64,000 nucleotides of DNA from CAVYXZ01 sp965223835 (lineage in GTDB: Bacteria > Chloroflexota > Anaerolineae > Aggregatilineales > Phototrophicaceae). The notes under the pieces were generated by a model that was given only the letters and a program-made list of their open reading frames with translations, was not told the DNA's origin and did not search any database. Of the stretch, positions 25,317 to 34,884 are shown piece by piece. How positions within the stretch are numbered: the first letter of the stretch is position 1; each line of letters opens with the position of its first letter. The stretch lies in contig CBDCXQ010000001.1 of assembly GCA_965223835.1 (NCBI GenBank), positions 4,526,001 through 4,590,000 on the forward strand. The letters are read 5' to 3'. The position numbers and the translations under genes were made by a program.

Positions 25317-26543
25317 TTAAATTTCCAGCACAGCGACCGAATCGATGTAGTAGGTGTGTGGTGCGAAATCCAGAGGTTGGACCGTGCCCAGTCGATAACC
25401 CTGTTGCACCAGACGCTTGCAGTCACGGGCCAGGGTTGCCGGGTCACTGCTGACATAGACTAACCGGGGAATGTACAAATCGGCCAACGTGTCGACCACT
25501 TCAACGCTTAAGCCACGCGCCGGCGGGTCCAGCACCGCCGCGTCATAGGCTTCAGCCAGTTCGGGCAGCACGTCCTCAACCGTGCCCTCGATCAAATCAA
25601 CATTGTCAAAGGCTTCCAGGTTGACATCGGCATCGGTCACCGCCGGGGGATAACTCTCGATCAATGTCACCAGATCAGCATTGGTCGCAAATGCAGCGCT
25701 GAATATCCCCACACCACCATACAGGTCCAGCACATTCGCCGCGTCCCCGATTAAGTTGACAACGGCGTTCGTCAGGTTGGGGATTTGTGCGATGTTGGGC
25801 CGAATAAAACTCCCGGCAGTCACGCGGAACCCATGATCGTCAAGTGTATAGCGAGCATGAGAACTGCCAATCAGGTTGAGCGGCTCATTGTCGCTTAAGA
25901 GCATATTCACGCTGGCGGTGAGGTCCAGTTGCAGTGCGGGGGCATTATCATCCGCCATACTGATGGTGAGAAACGTGTCGCCTTCGGTATCAACCTGGAG
26001 GCGCAGTCGGCGCAGACCATCAAATTGCAGTTCCAGCGCTTCATACAGTAACAATAAATCCGGGTGCATCACCGGGCATTCGTCAATTAAGATGATCCGC
26101 TCATCATCAATGGCAGCGAAACCGGGCACACCATTCTCGCCGGCGACCATCGTCATATGATAGTTATATTCCCAGATTACGGGACTGGGCATAACCGGCT
26201 GGACCGCTACATCGTCAAAACCGCCGATACGCGCCAATTGATCGGCCAACACATCCTGTTTGAGTAAAAGCTGTGCGGGGTAGTCAATGTGTTGCCACTG
26301 GCATTGGCCGCAGCGCCCCGGACCAAAGTGTGCACAACGCGGATATACGCGGTCAGCCGAGGCATCCAGCAATGTGACCCCTTCGGCAAAGGCGACGCGC
26401 CCCTTGTCCTGAATAATGCGGGCGGCGACCCGTTCTCCGGGCAACGTGTAAGGCACGAAAATGGTCTTCTTGTCATGCCGCCCCAGCGCATGTCCGCCAT
26501 GCGCCATCGCCATGAGATCTAATTCAAAGGTGTCGTCGCTCAA
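25317..26543 (-). CDS. RlmD/TrmA-like RNA (uracil-C5) methyltransferase, catalytic Cys to Ser
   Basis: A 408-aa protein with an N-terminal TRAM-like OB domain (1-55), an Fe-S-type Cys set (CAHFGPGRCGQC at about 64-75 plus DECP), and a C-terminal Rossmann methyltransferase domain (LDLYGGVGIF, about 273, and AVLDPPARG, about 342). In RlmD and TrmA the nucleophile is the Cys of YVSCxPATLARD. Here it reads YVSSDPATLARD, two Ser codons (AGC AGT). Methylation by the usual covalent route would be lost. The start codon is TTG, overlapping the HEAT-gene stop, so the two are coupled. An internal ATG at residue 11 is less likely. Confidence 0.7.
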   Translation of the reverse strand: MSDDTFELDLMAMAHGGHALGRHDKKTIFVPYTLPGERVAARIIQDKGRVAFAEGVTLLDASADRVYPRCAHFGPGRCGQCQWQHIDYPAQLLLKQDVLADQLARIGGFDDVAVQPVMPSPVIWEYNYHMTMVAGENGVPGFAAIDDERIILIDECPVMHPDLLLLYEALELQFDGLRRLRLQVDTEGDTFLTISMADDNAPALQLDLTASVNMLLSDNEPLNLIGSSHARYTLDDHGFRVTAGSFIRPNIAQIPNLTNAVVNLIGDAANVLDLYGGVGIFSAAFATNADLVTLIESYPPAVTDADVNLEAFDNVDLIEGTVEDVLPELAEAYDAAVLDPPARGLSVEVVDTLADLYIPRLVYVSSDPATLARDCKRLVQQGYRLGTVQPLDFAPHTYYIDSVAVLEI

Positions 26544-27667
26544 GTTGACTCACCCTGCGTGAGCGCGGCCAGCGTGCGTTCCGCTGCCTGCCGCACCTGT
26601 TTGCCATTCTGCTCGTCGGCGATCAGTTGCTCAAGGGCCTCGACAGCCCGCGCATCGCCAACAACTTCCAGCGCTTCCACCGCCCGAAAACGCACATCCG
26701 TACTGCTATCGCTCAAGGCAACAATCAAGGGTTCAGTCGCACTCGTTTCACCGAGATGCTTCAGACCTTTGGCGGCGCTGGCCCGCACCGTCAGTTCCAC
26801 ATCATCATGCAGAGCATGAATCAGAAACTGAACGCTGCGACGGTTGCCTAATTTACCCACTGCTTCGGCGGCAGCGGCCCGCACACCTTCATGCCGGTCG
26901 AACTGCATTGCCGTCACCAGCGTATCGATCGCATCATTGTCACCGATGTTGCCCAGCGCTTCAGCCGCCGTCTGTTTTTCATGGTAATTAGCCGTTTCCG
27001 ACTCGACGATGTTCGCCAGCGACCGAATGGCGGCGACACTTTTCATCTGGCCCAGTGCCCAGATTACCCGCAGTCGCACACTCAGTTCATTGTCGCTCAG
27101 GGCTGCCAGGAGTGTTTCATAACCCGGCTTGCCCAGCGCATTGAGCGTCTCTAAACCCGGTTCAATATAGGCCAACGCATAAGCCGCCCGACTGCGCACT
27201 TTCGTGCTACTGTCGTTCAAGGCCAGTTCGCGCAACGGTTCCAACGCTGCCTCACTGGTGTATTGGCCTAACCAACGGGCAGCTTCCGCCCGGATGGACT
27301 CGCCACTGTCGTTCAACGCGGCGATAAGCGCAGCTTCCAGCGTCTCCCGCTGCGACGGGTCTACGATGCTGGTCAGCGTCTTGAGAGACTGCAAACGGAC
27401 GTTGACCGCTGAATCGTCCTGTAACAGGGCCAGCAACGGCTCCACTGCCACCGCGTTAAGTTCCATGCCTAATACGCTGTTTGTGACCTGTCCGATCGCC
27501 CAGACCACACCCAGGCGTAGTTCTTCATCGGGGCTTTGCAAGGCATCCAGCAAGGGTTTGACGGCGGTTCCATCAAATTGGTGCAGCTTGGACGGGATGG
27601 TCTCGCGGATTCCAGCCTCTCCCAGCATGAGAATCAATTGATTCAAATCGGCCTGGTTATCCATCAT
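26540..27667 (-). CDS. HEAT-repeat protein
   Basis: A 375-aa solenoid of HEAT (PBS lyase type) repeats. There are about eleven repeats of roughly 31 residues with the recurrent pattern A..AL...D..VR..AA.ALG. One subset carries the E-x-R pattern (DEELRLGVVWAIG, SVRLRVIWALGQM). No catalytic domain. Such proteins are scaffolds or, in phycobilisome organisms, bilin lyases; no phycobilisome gene is seen, so scaffolding is more likely. The two ATGs at the start follow a GGGGGGAA site. It overlaps the downstream RlmD-like gene by TTGA. A second HEAT protein is at 48.9-50 kb. Confidence 0.8.
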   Translation of the reverse strand: MMDNQADLNQLILMLGEAGIRETIPSKLHQFDGTAVKPLLDALQSPDEELRLGVVWAIGQVTNSVLGMELNAVAVEPLLALLQDDSAVNVRLQSLKTLTSIVDPSQRETLEAALIAALNDSGESIRAEAARWLGQYTSEAALEPLRELALNDSSTKVRSRAAYALAYIEPGLETLNALGKPGYETLLAALSDNELSVRLRVIWALGQMKSVAAIRSLANIVESETANYHEKQTAAEALGNIGDNDAIDTLVTAMQFDRHEGVRAAAAEAVGKLGNRRSVQFLIHALHDDVELTVRASAAKGLKHLGETSATEPLIVALSDSSTDVRFRAVEALEVVGDARAVEALEQLIADEQNGKQVRQAAERTLAALTQGEST

Positions 27668-27839
27668 GACCGTTCCCCCCGTTTGCAAACGAATTAAGCC
27701 TTCATTATACATGGTTCTGTGACATCTGCTGCGGAACCACCTACATGCCAGAACAACACCACCGACCCATCCATACAAATGATGTGGATGGGCGCTGCCT
27801 ATGCCAATTAACCTTATTCCATCATAGGGAGTCTGGCAT

Positions 27840-27874
27840 CAAAAATCAAACAGGCGTCCCCAGATGGAGACGCC
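27840..27874 (-). terminator. Intrinsic terminator of the exopolysaccharide operon
   Basis: A 9-bp stem with one mismatch (GGCGTCTCC/GGGGACGCC in transcript sense) and a 4-base loop lies about 20 bases after the last gene of the operon, followed on the transcript by a TTTGATTTTTG run. This is a good rho-independent terminator. Confidence 0.7.
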
Positions 27875-27895
27875 CAATTGAGATTGAGACGGCGG

Positions 27896-29428
27896 TTAGT
27901 AAGCGCCCCGGCGGAGCAACACGGTCGGCAAGGTCCAAAAGAGGATTTGCAGGTCCATCCAGATTGAATAATTCCGAATGTAGTGCATGTCGAGGCGCAC
28001 ACGCTCGGCGTAAGATACTTCGCTGCGGCCACTGATTTGCCAGAGGCCAGTAATGCCCGGTTTGACCGTATGAATGTTCATATTCCACTGACCATAACGC
28101 GCTACCTCATCGGTCGTAATCATGCGCGGGCCAACCAGGCTCATCTCGCCGCGCAATACATTAATGAGCTGGGGCAGTTCATCGGCACTGGTCTTGCGCA
28201 AGAAGTTGCCGATGCGGGTGACACGGGGATCATCTTTCAGTTTTTCATACTTATCCCATTCAGCCCGGGCAGCCGGGTTGTTCGCCAAATGCTCTGCCAG
28301 CACTTCATCACCATTGACGACCATGGTACGGAATTTGAAGGCATCAAATTCTTTACCCCCCACACCAACAACATGCCGCCGGTAAATAATCGGGCCGGGG
28401 TCAGTCCGTTTCATAATGATGATGATGATTGCCAGGAGCGGTGATAGTGCGATCAGGCTTAGAACCGCGCCCACGTAATCCATCACCGCCTTGAGTAATA
28501 CGTTGATTCCGGTCAGGCGCACCCGGTTCACACTAATCATTGACATCGACCCAATATCCTGCACGCGGACGCCGGTTGTCAGCATTTCATACATGCCCGA
28601 AGACAACCACACACTGACATCATCCACATTCACAAAGCGCTTGAACATGTCAAGCAGGCTTTCGCGCTCTACACCACTGGTGGCGACAATCAACCGCTCC
28701 ACGCCGAATTTCGCGCACAGTTTCTCGGCCTGATCGGTTGAGCCATGCACCACCACATGGGGTGTGACGGCCTCGCCGGTCATCAGATGATCGTCCAGGA
28801 AGCCGATGACATTGATACCGAACTGCGGGGCACTCGTCAGATGTTCGGCAATCGCGATGCCTTCAGCGTTAGCCCCCACGATGTAGGTTGGTGTCATAAA
28901 ATGTCCCCGGTTGCGCGCCGTATAGACCAACCGACGAATAATAAAGCGTTCGACGATGACGAAGATAAATGAGAATCCCCACGCCATTACCAACCATCCA
29001 CGCGCCACATTAAAGTTCGTGTCGAAGAAGAGGAGTAGCACGGTGAACATAATGCCGACCGTACAGGCATTGAAGATACGCGTATATTCCTGGTGACCGA
29101 CAAACAAGCGGGAACGGTCGTAAGCCTGGAAGAATTTGAACAGCACCAGCCACAACGGTGACAGGAAGAACACGGTCGATTGATAAAACGCAATATCATT
29201 GATACCTTCAGCATCGAAGACCCGGGAAATGGGGCTATCGAAACGCAGCACATAAGCTGCCAGAAAAGCCAGCCCCACCATCAGTAGATCGGCCAGCACC
29301 ACGCCAAAAATGACGGCTTGTAGTTTGGTCTGTGAGTTTTGCCGCACATAATGCAGCAAATTTCGCGGATGTAAAGCGAATCCCAATGATCGCTCCTGGG
29401 TATGTGTATCAAGAATGCGCGTTCCCAT
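27896..29428 (-). CDS. Priming undecaprenyl-phosphate glycosylphosphotransferase (PGT)
   Basis: A 510-aa polytopic membrane protein of the exopolysaccharide polyprenyl glycosylphosphotransferase family (WbaP/CpsE type). Four or five N-terminal transmembrane helices (ADLLMVGLAFLAAYVLRF...) are followed by a CoA-binding-like Rossmann segment (about 155-280). The C-terminal catalytic part has MKRTDPGPIIYRR, FDAFKFRTM and the KPGITGLWQISGRSE and LDMHYIRNYS motifs. It transfers the first sugar-1-phosphate to undecaprenyl phosphate and so starts EPS repeat synthesis. It is the last gene of the operon and is followed by a terminator. Confidence 0.9.
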   Translation of the reverse strand: MGTRILDTHTQERSLGFALHPRNLLHYVRQNSQTKLQAVIFGVVLADLLMVGLAFLAAYVLRFDSPISRVFDAEGINDIAFYQSTVFFLSPLWLVLFKFFQAYDRSRLFVGHQEYTRIFNACTVGIMFTVLLLFFDTNFNVARGWLVMAWGFSFIFVIVERFIIRRLVYTARNRGHFMTPTYIVGANAEGIAIAEHLTSAPQFGINVIGFLDDHLMTGEAVTPHVVVHGSTDQAEKLCAKFGVERLIVATSGVERESLLDMFKRFVNVDDVSVWLSSGMYEMLTTGVRVQDIGSMSMISVNRVRLTGINVLLKAVMDYVGAVLSLIALSPLLAIIIIIMKRTDPGPIIYRRHVVGVGGKEFDAFKFRTMVVNGDEVLAEHLANNPAARAEWDKYEKLKDDPRVTRIGNFLRKTSADELPQLINVLRGEMSLVGPRMITTDEVARYGQWNMNIHTVKPGITGLWQISGRSEVSYAERVRLDMHYIRNYSIWMDLQILFWTLPTVLLRRGAY

Positions 29429-29442
29429 GATCGTCCCTTTAA

Positions 29443-30636
29443 TTAGCGCATCGCTGCGGGAGCGATGGCCCGGTTATACAGATCTTCAAACAGTGTAGCC
29501 GTTCGGTCCCATGTCTGATGCTGCTCAACATAGCGACGGCCCGCGATGCCAATTGCGGCTCTTTTGCCAGGTGATGACAACAAGTCAAGAATTTGCCGAG
29601 CGATGGTTTCGGGCGTATCGCCAACCAGAATATCTTGACCAACGACCGTGTTCAGGGCTGAATTGGCCTGACTTGAGCACACGACTGGCGTTTCCATCGC
29701 CATGGCCTCCAGCACTTTGTTTTGGATGCCCACCCCATAGCGCATGGTGCTGACCGCGATTGCGGCTTCGGCCAAGTAAGGCCGCATATCTGGGACAAAC
29801 CCTGTCACAGTTATGTTATCTTGCTCACCTAACATCTGAATAACGGGCGCGGGGTCTTTACCGACGATCTGTAAAGTGGTGGCAGGTTGTTCGGCCCACA
29901 CCAGCGGCATAATCTGATGGACCAGATCTTCAACAGCGGCGATGTTCGCGTGATAGCTCATCTTGCCCGTGAACACCAGGCGCAAGGGGTCACGTTCGCG
30001 GTGCATGGGCTGGAAGTAGTCCAGGTCCACACCATTAGGGATGACCGTCACCCGGTCCGGCGCACAGCCCAACGCCACCAGGGCGTCCCGGTCAGCCACA
30101 CTTGTAACGCCCACAGCAGCGAAACGCTCGGTTAAGTGACCCTCAAACTGCCGGGTTCGTTGCAAGTCCAACTGGGCCATTACCCGGCTTTTAAGACTGG
30201 GGGCATCCTTTAGTACTTTTTGAAACAACAGCGCAATGCTATCAACTGAATCAAACACAGCCGGCAGGTCAGCCAATGAATCGGCCAGCACCGCTCCGCG
30301 CAGATGTTCCACATGCGCCACATCAAATTGCTCGGTTGCCAGCAGTTGGTGGGCCGTTTCTTTGAAAGCTGGCGAATACGAGTAAGCTGCCTGAAACGGG
30401 GTATCACCCGGTAAAGCAGCAATACCATTAAGCAGTGTGCGGCGGCGGCTGTGAGGCACAACATGGACCGCATGGCACAGGGTCCGCAAATCAGCCAATG
30501 CTTCACCCTCATCCCCCGGCGGTTGCAGTGTCAGCAGCGTGACCTGATGACCCCGTTTGACCAGCGCCTGCAAAATATTGTACGGGCGCACCCGCACCAG
30601 CGACGGAATATAGGGGGTGATAAACAAAATTCGCAT
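29443..30636 (-). CDS. Glycosyltransferase family 4
   Basis: A 397-aa GT-B glycosyltransferase. The N-terminal domain opens with MRILFITPYIPSLVRVRPYNI. The C-terminal donor-binding domain has LVFTGKMSYHANIAAVEDLV and GVGIQNKVLEAMAMETPVV, where the Glu motif binds the nucleotide sugar. It adds one residue to the lipid-linked EPS repeat on the cytoplasmic face. It is the partner of the GT4 just upstream, with a 5-base gap. Donor and acceptor are unknown. Confidence 0.8.
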   Translation of the reverse strand: MRILFITPYIPSLVRVRPYNILQALVKRGHQVTLLTLQPPGDEGEALADLRTLCHAVHVVPHSRRRTLLNGIAALPGDTPFQAAYSYSPAFKETAHQLLATEQFDVAHVEHLRGAVLADSLADLPAVFDSVDSIALLFQKVLKDAPSLKSRVMAQLDLQRTRQFEGHLTERFAAVGVTSVADRDALVALGCAPDRVTVIPNGVDLDYFQPMHRERDPLRLVFTGKMSYHANIAAVEDLVHQIMPLVWAEQPATTLQIVGKDPAPVIQMLGEQDNITVTGFVPDMRPYLAEAAIAVSTMRYGVGIQNKVLEAMAMETPVVCSSQANSALNTVVGQDILVGDTPETIARQILDLLSSPGKRAAIGIAGRRYVEQHQTWDRTATLFEDLYNRAIAPAAMR

Positions 30637-30641
30637 GTCGT

Positions 30642-31841
30642 TTAAAATACCCTTTCCGGCGCGTAAATTTGGTCAAGTGGTCGGCACGCCTCGCGATAAT
30701 CGTAGTGCTCGACAGCGGTCTGGCGACCATTGCGGGTGATACTTTCATTCAGATCATAATCCGTCAACAGTCGTACACAGGCCGCGGCAAAGGCAGTTGG
30801 GGTATCCGCAATGAGGATGTCACGCTCATGGATAACGCGTATCCCTTCACAACCAACGCTGGTGCTAACCATTGGAATACCCTGTGACAGGGCATTGAGG
30901 ATTTTGACGCGCATGCCACCCCCGGCTTGCAGCGGGACCACCATCATGCTTGAGTCTTCAATGAATGGTAGTGGGTCGTCAACATAGCCCGTAACGGTGA
31001 GGGTACGATCATTTTGGCTGCGTTGAATAATACTTTCAGGGGGGCGTGAGCCGATCAACGTGCAACGCACATCAGCTACCTGTGACTTGATCTGAGGGTA
31101 AACGTCTTCCAGAAACCAGTTAATCCCATTAATGTTTGGTTGCCAGTACATCGTGCCAATATGGACGATATGCGGGCCAGCCGGACGTCGGGTGATTAAG
31201 GCTTGTTCCTGGGTGTCGATGGCGATGGGCATCACAATCATATCATCCTGGGCACCAGCCTGTTGCAATAGCTCCCGATCTTCTTCGGTGACGACGCTCA
31301 CCGCATCAAACTGACAGCACAATTCACCTTCATATTGTTTCAACAACGGCCAATCCCGCATGAGAATATACTTCATCGGGTCGGTGACTGGCGTAGTTTC
31401 TGCCAATCGTTTGTAGAGCATCCACAGGGCGTTATGCAGATCCAGCACTTTGCGACTATTCGCAAATGGCAGCGCATACTGGCCCATGTTCGTTTGGTCG
31501 GCATGGACCACATCAAAATCGGTCTCAGCCGCAAGATCTGCCAGCACCTGACGCATTGCCGGACGTTCATCACGCAGCATCATCCAGGGATCATTGGTCC
31601 GCATACTCTGGCCCAGAAAGCGTAAGTCCTCGATTTTGGAGCGTTCAATCGGCACCGTAATGACCCGCTCGCACAGGGTTGCCAGGTGTTGAATGCTTTC
31701 TGGCTTATCTGAGTCACGCACAAAAGAGACGAGGGTGACAGCATGTTGTTCGGCTAGATATTTCAGCACATGATATGTTTTTACTTTTGGTCCGCTATCC
31801 AGCGGATAGGGCAACACCTGGGTCAGCAGTAAGACGCGCAT
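30642..31841 (-). CDS. Glycosyltransferase family 4
   Basis: A 399-aa GT-B enzyme. The start is MRVLLLTQVLPYPLDSGPKV with a glycine-loop contact region, and the C-terminal half has VHIGTMYWQPNINGINWF and a MRVKILNALSQGIPMVST donor-site motif with VGCEGI. The family marker glycosyltransferase_4 fold is clear. The two GT4 genes, this and the next, are related in architecture and likely add successive sugars. The FAD oxidoreductase gene lies 20 bases upstream. Confidence 0.8.
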   Translation of the reverse strand: MRVLLLTQVLPYPLDSGPKVKTYHVLKYLAEQHAVTLVSFVRDSDKPESIQHLATLCERVITVPIERSKIEDLRFLGQSMRTNDPWMMLRDERPAMRQVLADLAAETDFDVVHADQTNMGQYALPFANSRKVLDLHNALWMLYKRLAETTPVTDPMKYILMRDWPLLKQYEGELCCQFDAVSVVTEEDRELLQQAGAQDDMIVMPIAIDTQEQALITRRPAGPHIVHIGTMYWQPNINGINWFLEDVYPQIKSQVADVRCTLIGSRPPESIIQRSQNDRTLTVTGYVDDPLPFIEDSSMMVVPLQAGGGMRVKILNALSQGIPMVSTSVGCEGIRVIHERDILIADTPTAFAAACVRLLTDYDLNESITRNGRQTAVEHYDYREACRPLDQIYAPERVF

Positions 31842-31861
31842 AGGTTCCTTTGTGATTAATG

Positions 31862-33199
31862 TTAGGCAGCGATGTGATTCTTGCGCAAGATGTGATGGCT
31901 ATGGTCTAGTATCGTGCGTGCGACCTGTTGAGCGTGGGTGATGACGGTGTCGCTGGCGACGACCTGGGGATAAATTTGGCTTGAATTTGCCAAATATAAT
32001 CCGGCATAGGGGGCAACAATCGGCGGCAGATTGTCGGCAGCATGCAGGCTATGTAGCGGCTCCACATAACGTGACCGACTGACCGCGTGTTGGACAATGT
32101 GTTCGGGCTTCAGAGATGGATAGATTTGCCGCAGTCGCAGCAACCAGGCATCCATAATGGTATCATCGGATACGCCCAGCCAATCATTATCCGGGGCAAT
32201 GTACTTGGGTAAATACACCATACTCAGGCTCGGGTCCAGGGGGTACGGCATCTCAACGATGCTGGAAAACGGGCTGCTCGGATCTGTCAGGTTGAGCGTC
32301 CAATAATCGGACAACGGGCGATCCAGTAACAGCGCCGGACACACCAGGCCCAGATAGCGTGACTGATCCAGTTGGTTGAGATAGCCATCATCGGCACTGA
32401 GCAACAGTCGACTAAATTCAGGTGTGGGTATCGCGCCGATCACCAGATCATAATTGAGGACACCGGTATGAGTTCGTATTTTCCCAAGTTGGCCGTTCTG
32501 AACTTCGATTTCGCGCACCCGCGTATTCATCTTGATGTGCCCACCCCGCGCGGTGATTTGGTCAACCAGTGCGTTGATCAAGGTGGTCGGACCATGTTCA
32601 AAGTAGCCGATGGTCGCTTTCATGTTCGGGCCGGACCGCGTTGCCGACATCCGATTCAACCAGCTCCAGATAAAGGTCGCCGGTACATGATCGAAGGCAT
32701 TATCGAACTTGGCTTCTAACAGCGGCGCCCAGATCAAATTAAAGTTTTGTTCGCCACCAGCCATGACAAGCCAGTCTTTAACCGGGATATCATCCAATGA
32801 GCGCCAGTTGGTCTTGAGCCGCGCCTGCAATATGGTTTGTCCCAATCGCAGCCGGTCGCGCCGCCGCAGCGGTGAGAACGCCAGGAAGTCCCAGATCGTT
32901 CGCATCGGATGGATTTCACCGTTATGGAAAAAACCAGAGTTTGCTGACCGGTAGCGCACCTCGGCGGTTAAATTCAATTTTTTGACGAGTTCAAGCAGTG
33001 CCCGATCACCGGGCAGCATATAATGCTGGAAACGTCCTAACACCAGATCGTTATCAAACTGTAAAGAACTGTGTTGACCACCGACACGGGGACTTTGTTC
33101 CAGAATCGTGATCTCATGGCCGCTATCAGACAGGTAGTAGCCCAGCGCCATCCCCATCAAACCGCCACCAATAATCGCAATCTGCATGTTTTGACTCAT
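31862..33199 (-). CDS. FAD-dependent oxidoreductase (amine-oxidase / protoporphyrinogen-oxidase fold)
   Basis: A 445-aa flavoprotein. The dinucleotide-binding GGGLMGMALGYYLSDSGHEI lies near the N terminus (GxGxxG), followed by the Glu/RVGGQHSS region typical of amine-oxidase-like enzymes. The C terminus (GLYLANSSQIYPQV) holds the second FAD contact. It sits in the exopolysaccharide operon, and relatives in such clusters act on sugars or lipid carriers. It resembles HpnE and UDP-galactopyranose mutase-like folds, but the substrate is not determined. A terminator lies just upstream, so it may have its own promoter. Confidence 0.7.
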   Translation of the reverse strand: MSQNMQIAIIGGGLMGMALGYYLSDSGHEITILEQSPRVGGQHSSLQFDNDLVLGRFQHYMLPGDRALLELVKKLNLTAEVRYRSANSGFFHNGEIHPMRTIWDFLAFSPLRRRDRLRLGQTILQARLKTNWRSLDDIPVKDWLVMAGGEQNFNLIWAPLLEAKFDNAFDHVPATFIWSWLNRMSATRSGPNMKATIGYFEHGPTTLINALVDQITARGGHIKMNTRVREIEVQNGQLGKIRTHTGVLNYDLVIGAIPTPEFSRLLLSADDGYLNQLDQSRYLGLVCPALLLDRPLSDYWTLNLTDPSSPFSSIVEMPYPLDPSLSMVYLPKYIAPDNDWLGVSDDTIMDAWLLRLRQIYPSLKPEHIVQHAVSRSRYVEPLHSLHAADNLPPIVAPYAGLYLANSSQIYPQVVASDTVITHAQQVARTILDHSHHILRKNHIAA

Positions 33200-33229
33200 T
33201 TCATCATCAATTAGGCTTGCCCCGTAATC

Positions 33230-33267
33230 TAAAAATAAACAATTGGCCTTACGAGCACGTAAAGGCC
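33230..33267 (-). terminator. Intrinsic terminator after BNR-protein gene
   Basis: On the minus transcript a stem GGCCTTTACG / CGTAAGGCC (one bulged base, 4-base loop) is followed by an ATTGTTTATTTTTA run. It follows the stop of the BNR protein by about 60 bases and would end or reduce the upstream EPS transcript. Confidence 0.65.
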
Positions 33268-33327
33268 AGCAGAATCTTGCCTAACAAATTCCTAACTGGA
33301 TTTATGTGATCTGTTAGAGGCCTATTA

Positions 33328-34884
33328 CTAGAATGAGCGAGGCCGAAAACCAGCGAGAACCAGCACGCCACCGCATAACACCGTAACGGCCAGAGCCGCC
33401 CCCAATAGGGTTTGAATGGCATATTGGTCACGATTGGTATCAACATTGACCGAAGGGTCCAATGGCGCTAAGGTGGGAATGACCGTCGCCGTTGCCTGGA
33501 AAATGGGCAAGGCGGCAACGCGGGGAGTCGGGGTTGGGGTTGGGGCATAGGCCACAAGGACCGGCATGTTTGGCAGCGTTGCGGTTCGGTAGGCATAGTG
33601 GACTTCGGTGGTACCCACATCAGCTGCATTCCGGCTGTCGCCAACGCGGACAAACCAGGCAACATGCAGCTCGTTTTGCGGGCCAACTGCTGCTGCCGGC
33701 CACTCGGGCCGATCGACATCAGGATTATAATAGATTCGGTTGGGCAATAACCACCGACCCTGGCGATATTCGAGGTGAAACAATGCTGGCCCTTGCTCGG
33801 TTATTGGGTCAAAACCCACTGCAAACAGATGAACGGCACCGGAAATATCCGTAATCACGCTATATTGGTCCAGCGTCGATTCGCTCTGTAAGTTCGCGAT
33901 AACCCCCGGTATAGCTGCCGGTTCAGTCCAGGTGACGCCGACATCATCCGAAATCTGATAATAGATGTTGCGGTCAGTATCATCATAGCGCCAGACAGCA
34001 AACAATGATCCATTCGCCATTTCGGTAAAGGCCATTTGGGTCGGTTTCAACCCCGGCTGGTTTCCCGCGAGGATGATAGGTTCTTCTGACCAGGTCAGTC
34101 CTTGATCGTCCGAATAAACCATTCGCACATCTTGTGGTGTCCCCTGCCCAATATACCAATCAGCACCTTCTGACCAGGTGACGTACAGGCGACCGCTGTT
34201 ACCTTCAACAATTTCAACCCGCTCTGATCCCTCAATGGTCTGCGAAAGATTGGTGCCGGTTGACCAGGTTGCACCGCCATCGGTTGATCGAAAATAGAGC
34301 AAGTCCGCACAAAAGGCACACGGAAAACGTTCCTGAAGGGCCAGGGGGTCAACATCCTCCAGTTCCAGCGTTTGAATGTTGGTCCCCTGTGAGCTGGAAA
34401 CCACATGCACAATATCGGACTCATCAACCAGCAAATCAATATAATAACCATCAGAGATCTGTTCGTCACTGAGCCACGCAGCGGCAGACACCGCTCGATC
34501 TAACGGGGCAGCCGCAATGTTATGGGCGGTTTTTGAGCGATAAGCCACCTGGAGGATGCCCTCAGATGTCACATCAATGGCATTACGAATCGTGAAGCCT
34601 CCACCCCCCGTGTAGATGATGTCTTGCGGGTTCGAGCCTTCGGTATAGGCGCGCCGTTGCGCATAATATAACAGGTCATCCAGGGCGGTGTTATCACGTT
34701 GTTGCGACCAAATGATATGAGCGATGCCCGTTTTATCCGTGACCATACTGGGGAACCAGCCGTCACCCAGATACTCCGGGGCTGACCATCGTGGAATAAT
34801 CGTATCGTCCTGGGCGGTCAACAGATTGGGCACCATGAGTGTGCCCACAATTAAGAGTATGACAAGCAGTTTTTTACGTAACAT
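33328..34884 (-). CDS. Secreted BNR/sialidase-fold protein with C-terminal anchor
   Basis: A 518-aa protein. A signal peptide (KKLLVILLIVGTLMVPNLLTAQ) is followed by a six-blade-type propeller with several Asp-box motifs (STDGGATWS, SDDQGLTWS, SDDVGVTWT), then a Pro-rich stretch and a hydrophobic C-terminal helix (LGAALAVTVLCGGVLVLAGF) that anchors it. Asp boxes give sialidase-like folds but the catalytic Arg triad and Tyr/Glu pair cannot be confirmed. It may bind or modify the polysaccharide outside. It lies between the O-antigen ligase and FAD oxidoreductase; the start overlaps the ligase end by 11 bases. A GTG five codons upstream is an alternative. Confidence 0.7.
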   Translation of the reverse strand: MLRKKLLVILLIVGTLMVPNLLTAQDDTIIPRWSAPEYLGDGWFPSMVTDKTGIAHIIWSQQRDNTALDDLLYYAQRRAYTEGSNPQDIIYTGGGGFTIRNAIDVTSEGILQVAYRSKTAHNIAAAPLDRAVSAAAWLSDEQISDGYYIDLLVDESDIVHVVSSSQGTNIQTLELEDVDPLALQERFPCAFCADLLYFRSTDGGATWSTGTNLSQTIEGSERVEIVEGNSGRLYVTWSEGADWYIGQGTPQDVRMVYSDDQGLTWSEEPIILAGNQPGLKPTQMAFTEMANGSLFAVWRYDDTDRNIYYQISDDVGVTWTEPAAIPGVIANLQSESTLDQYSVITDISGAVHLFAVGFDPITEQGPALFHLEYRQGRWLLPNRIYYNPDVDRPEWPAAAVGPQNELHVAWFVRVGDSRNAADVGTTEVHYAYRTATLPNMPVLVAYAPTPTPTPRVAALPIFQATATVIPTLAPLDPSVNVDTNRDQYAIQTLLGAALAVTVLCGGVLVLAGFRPRSF

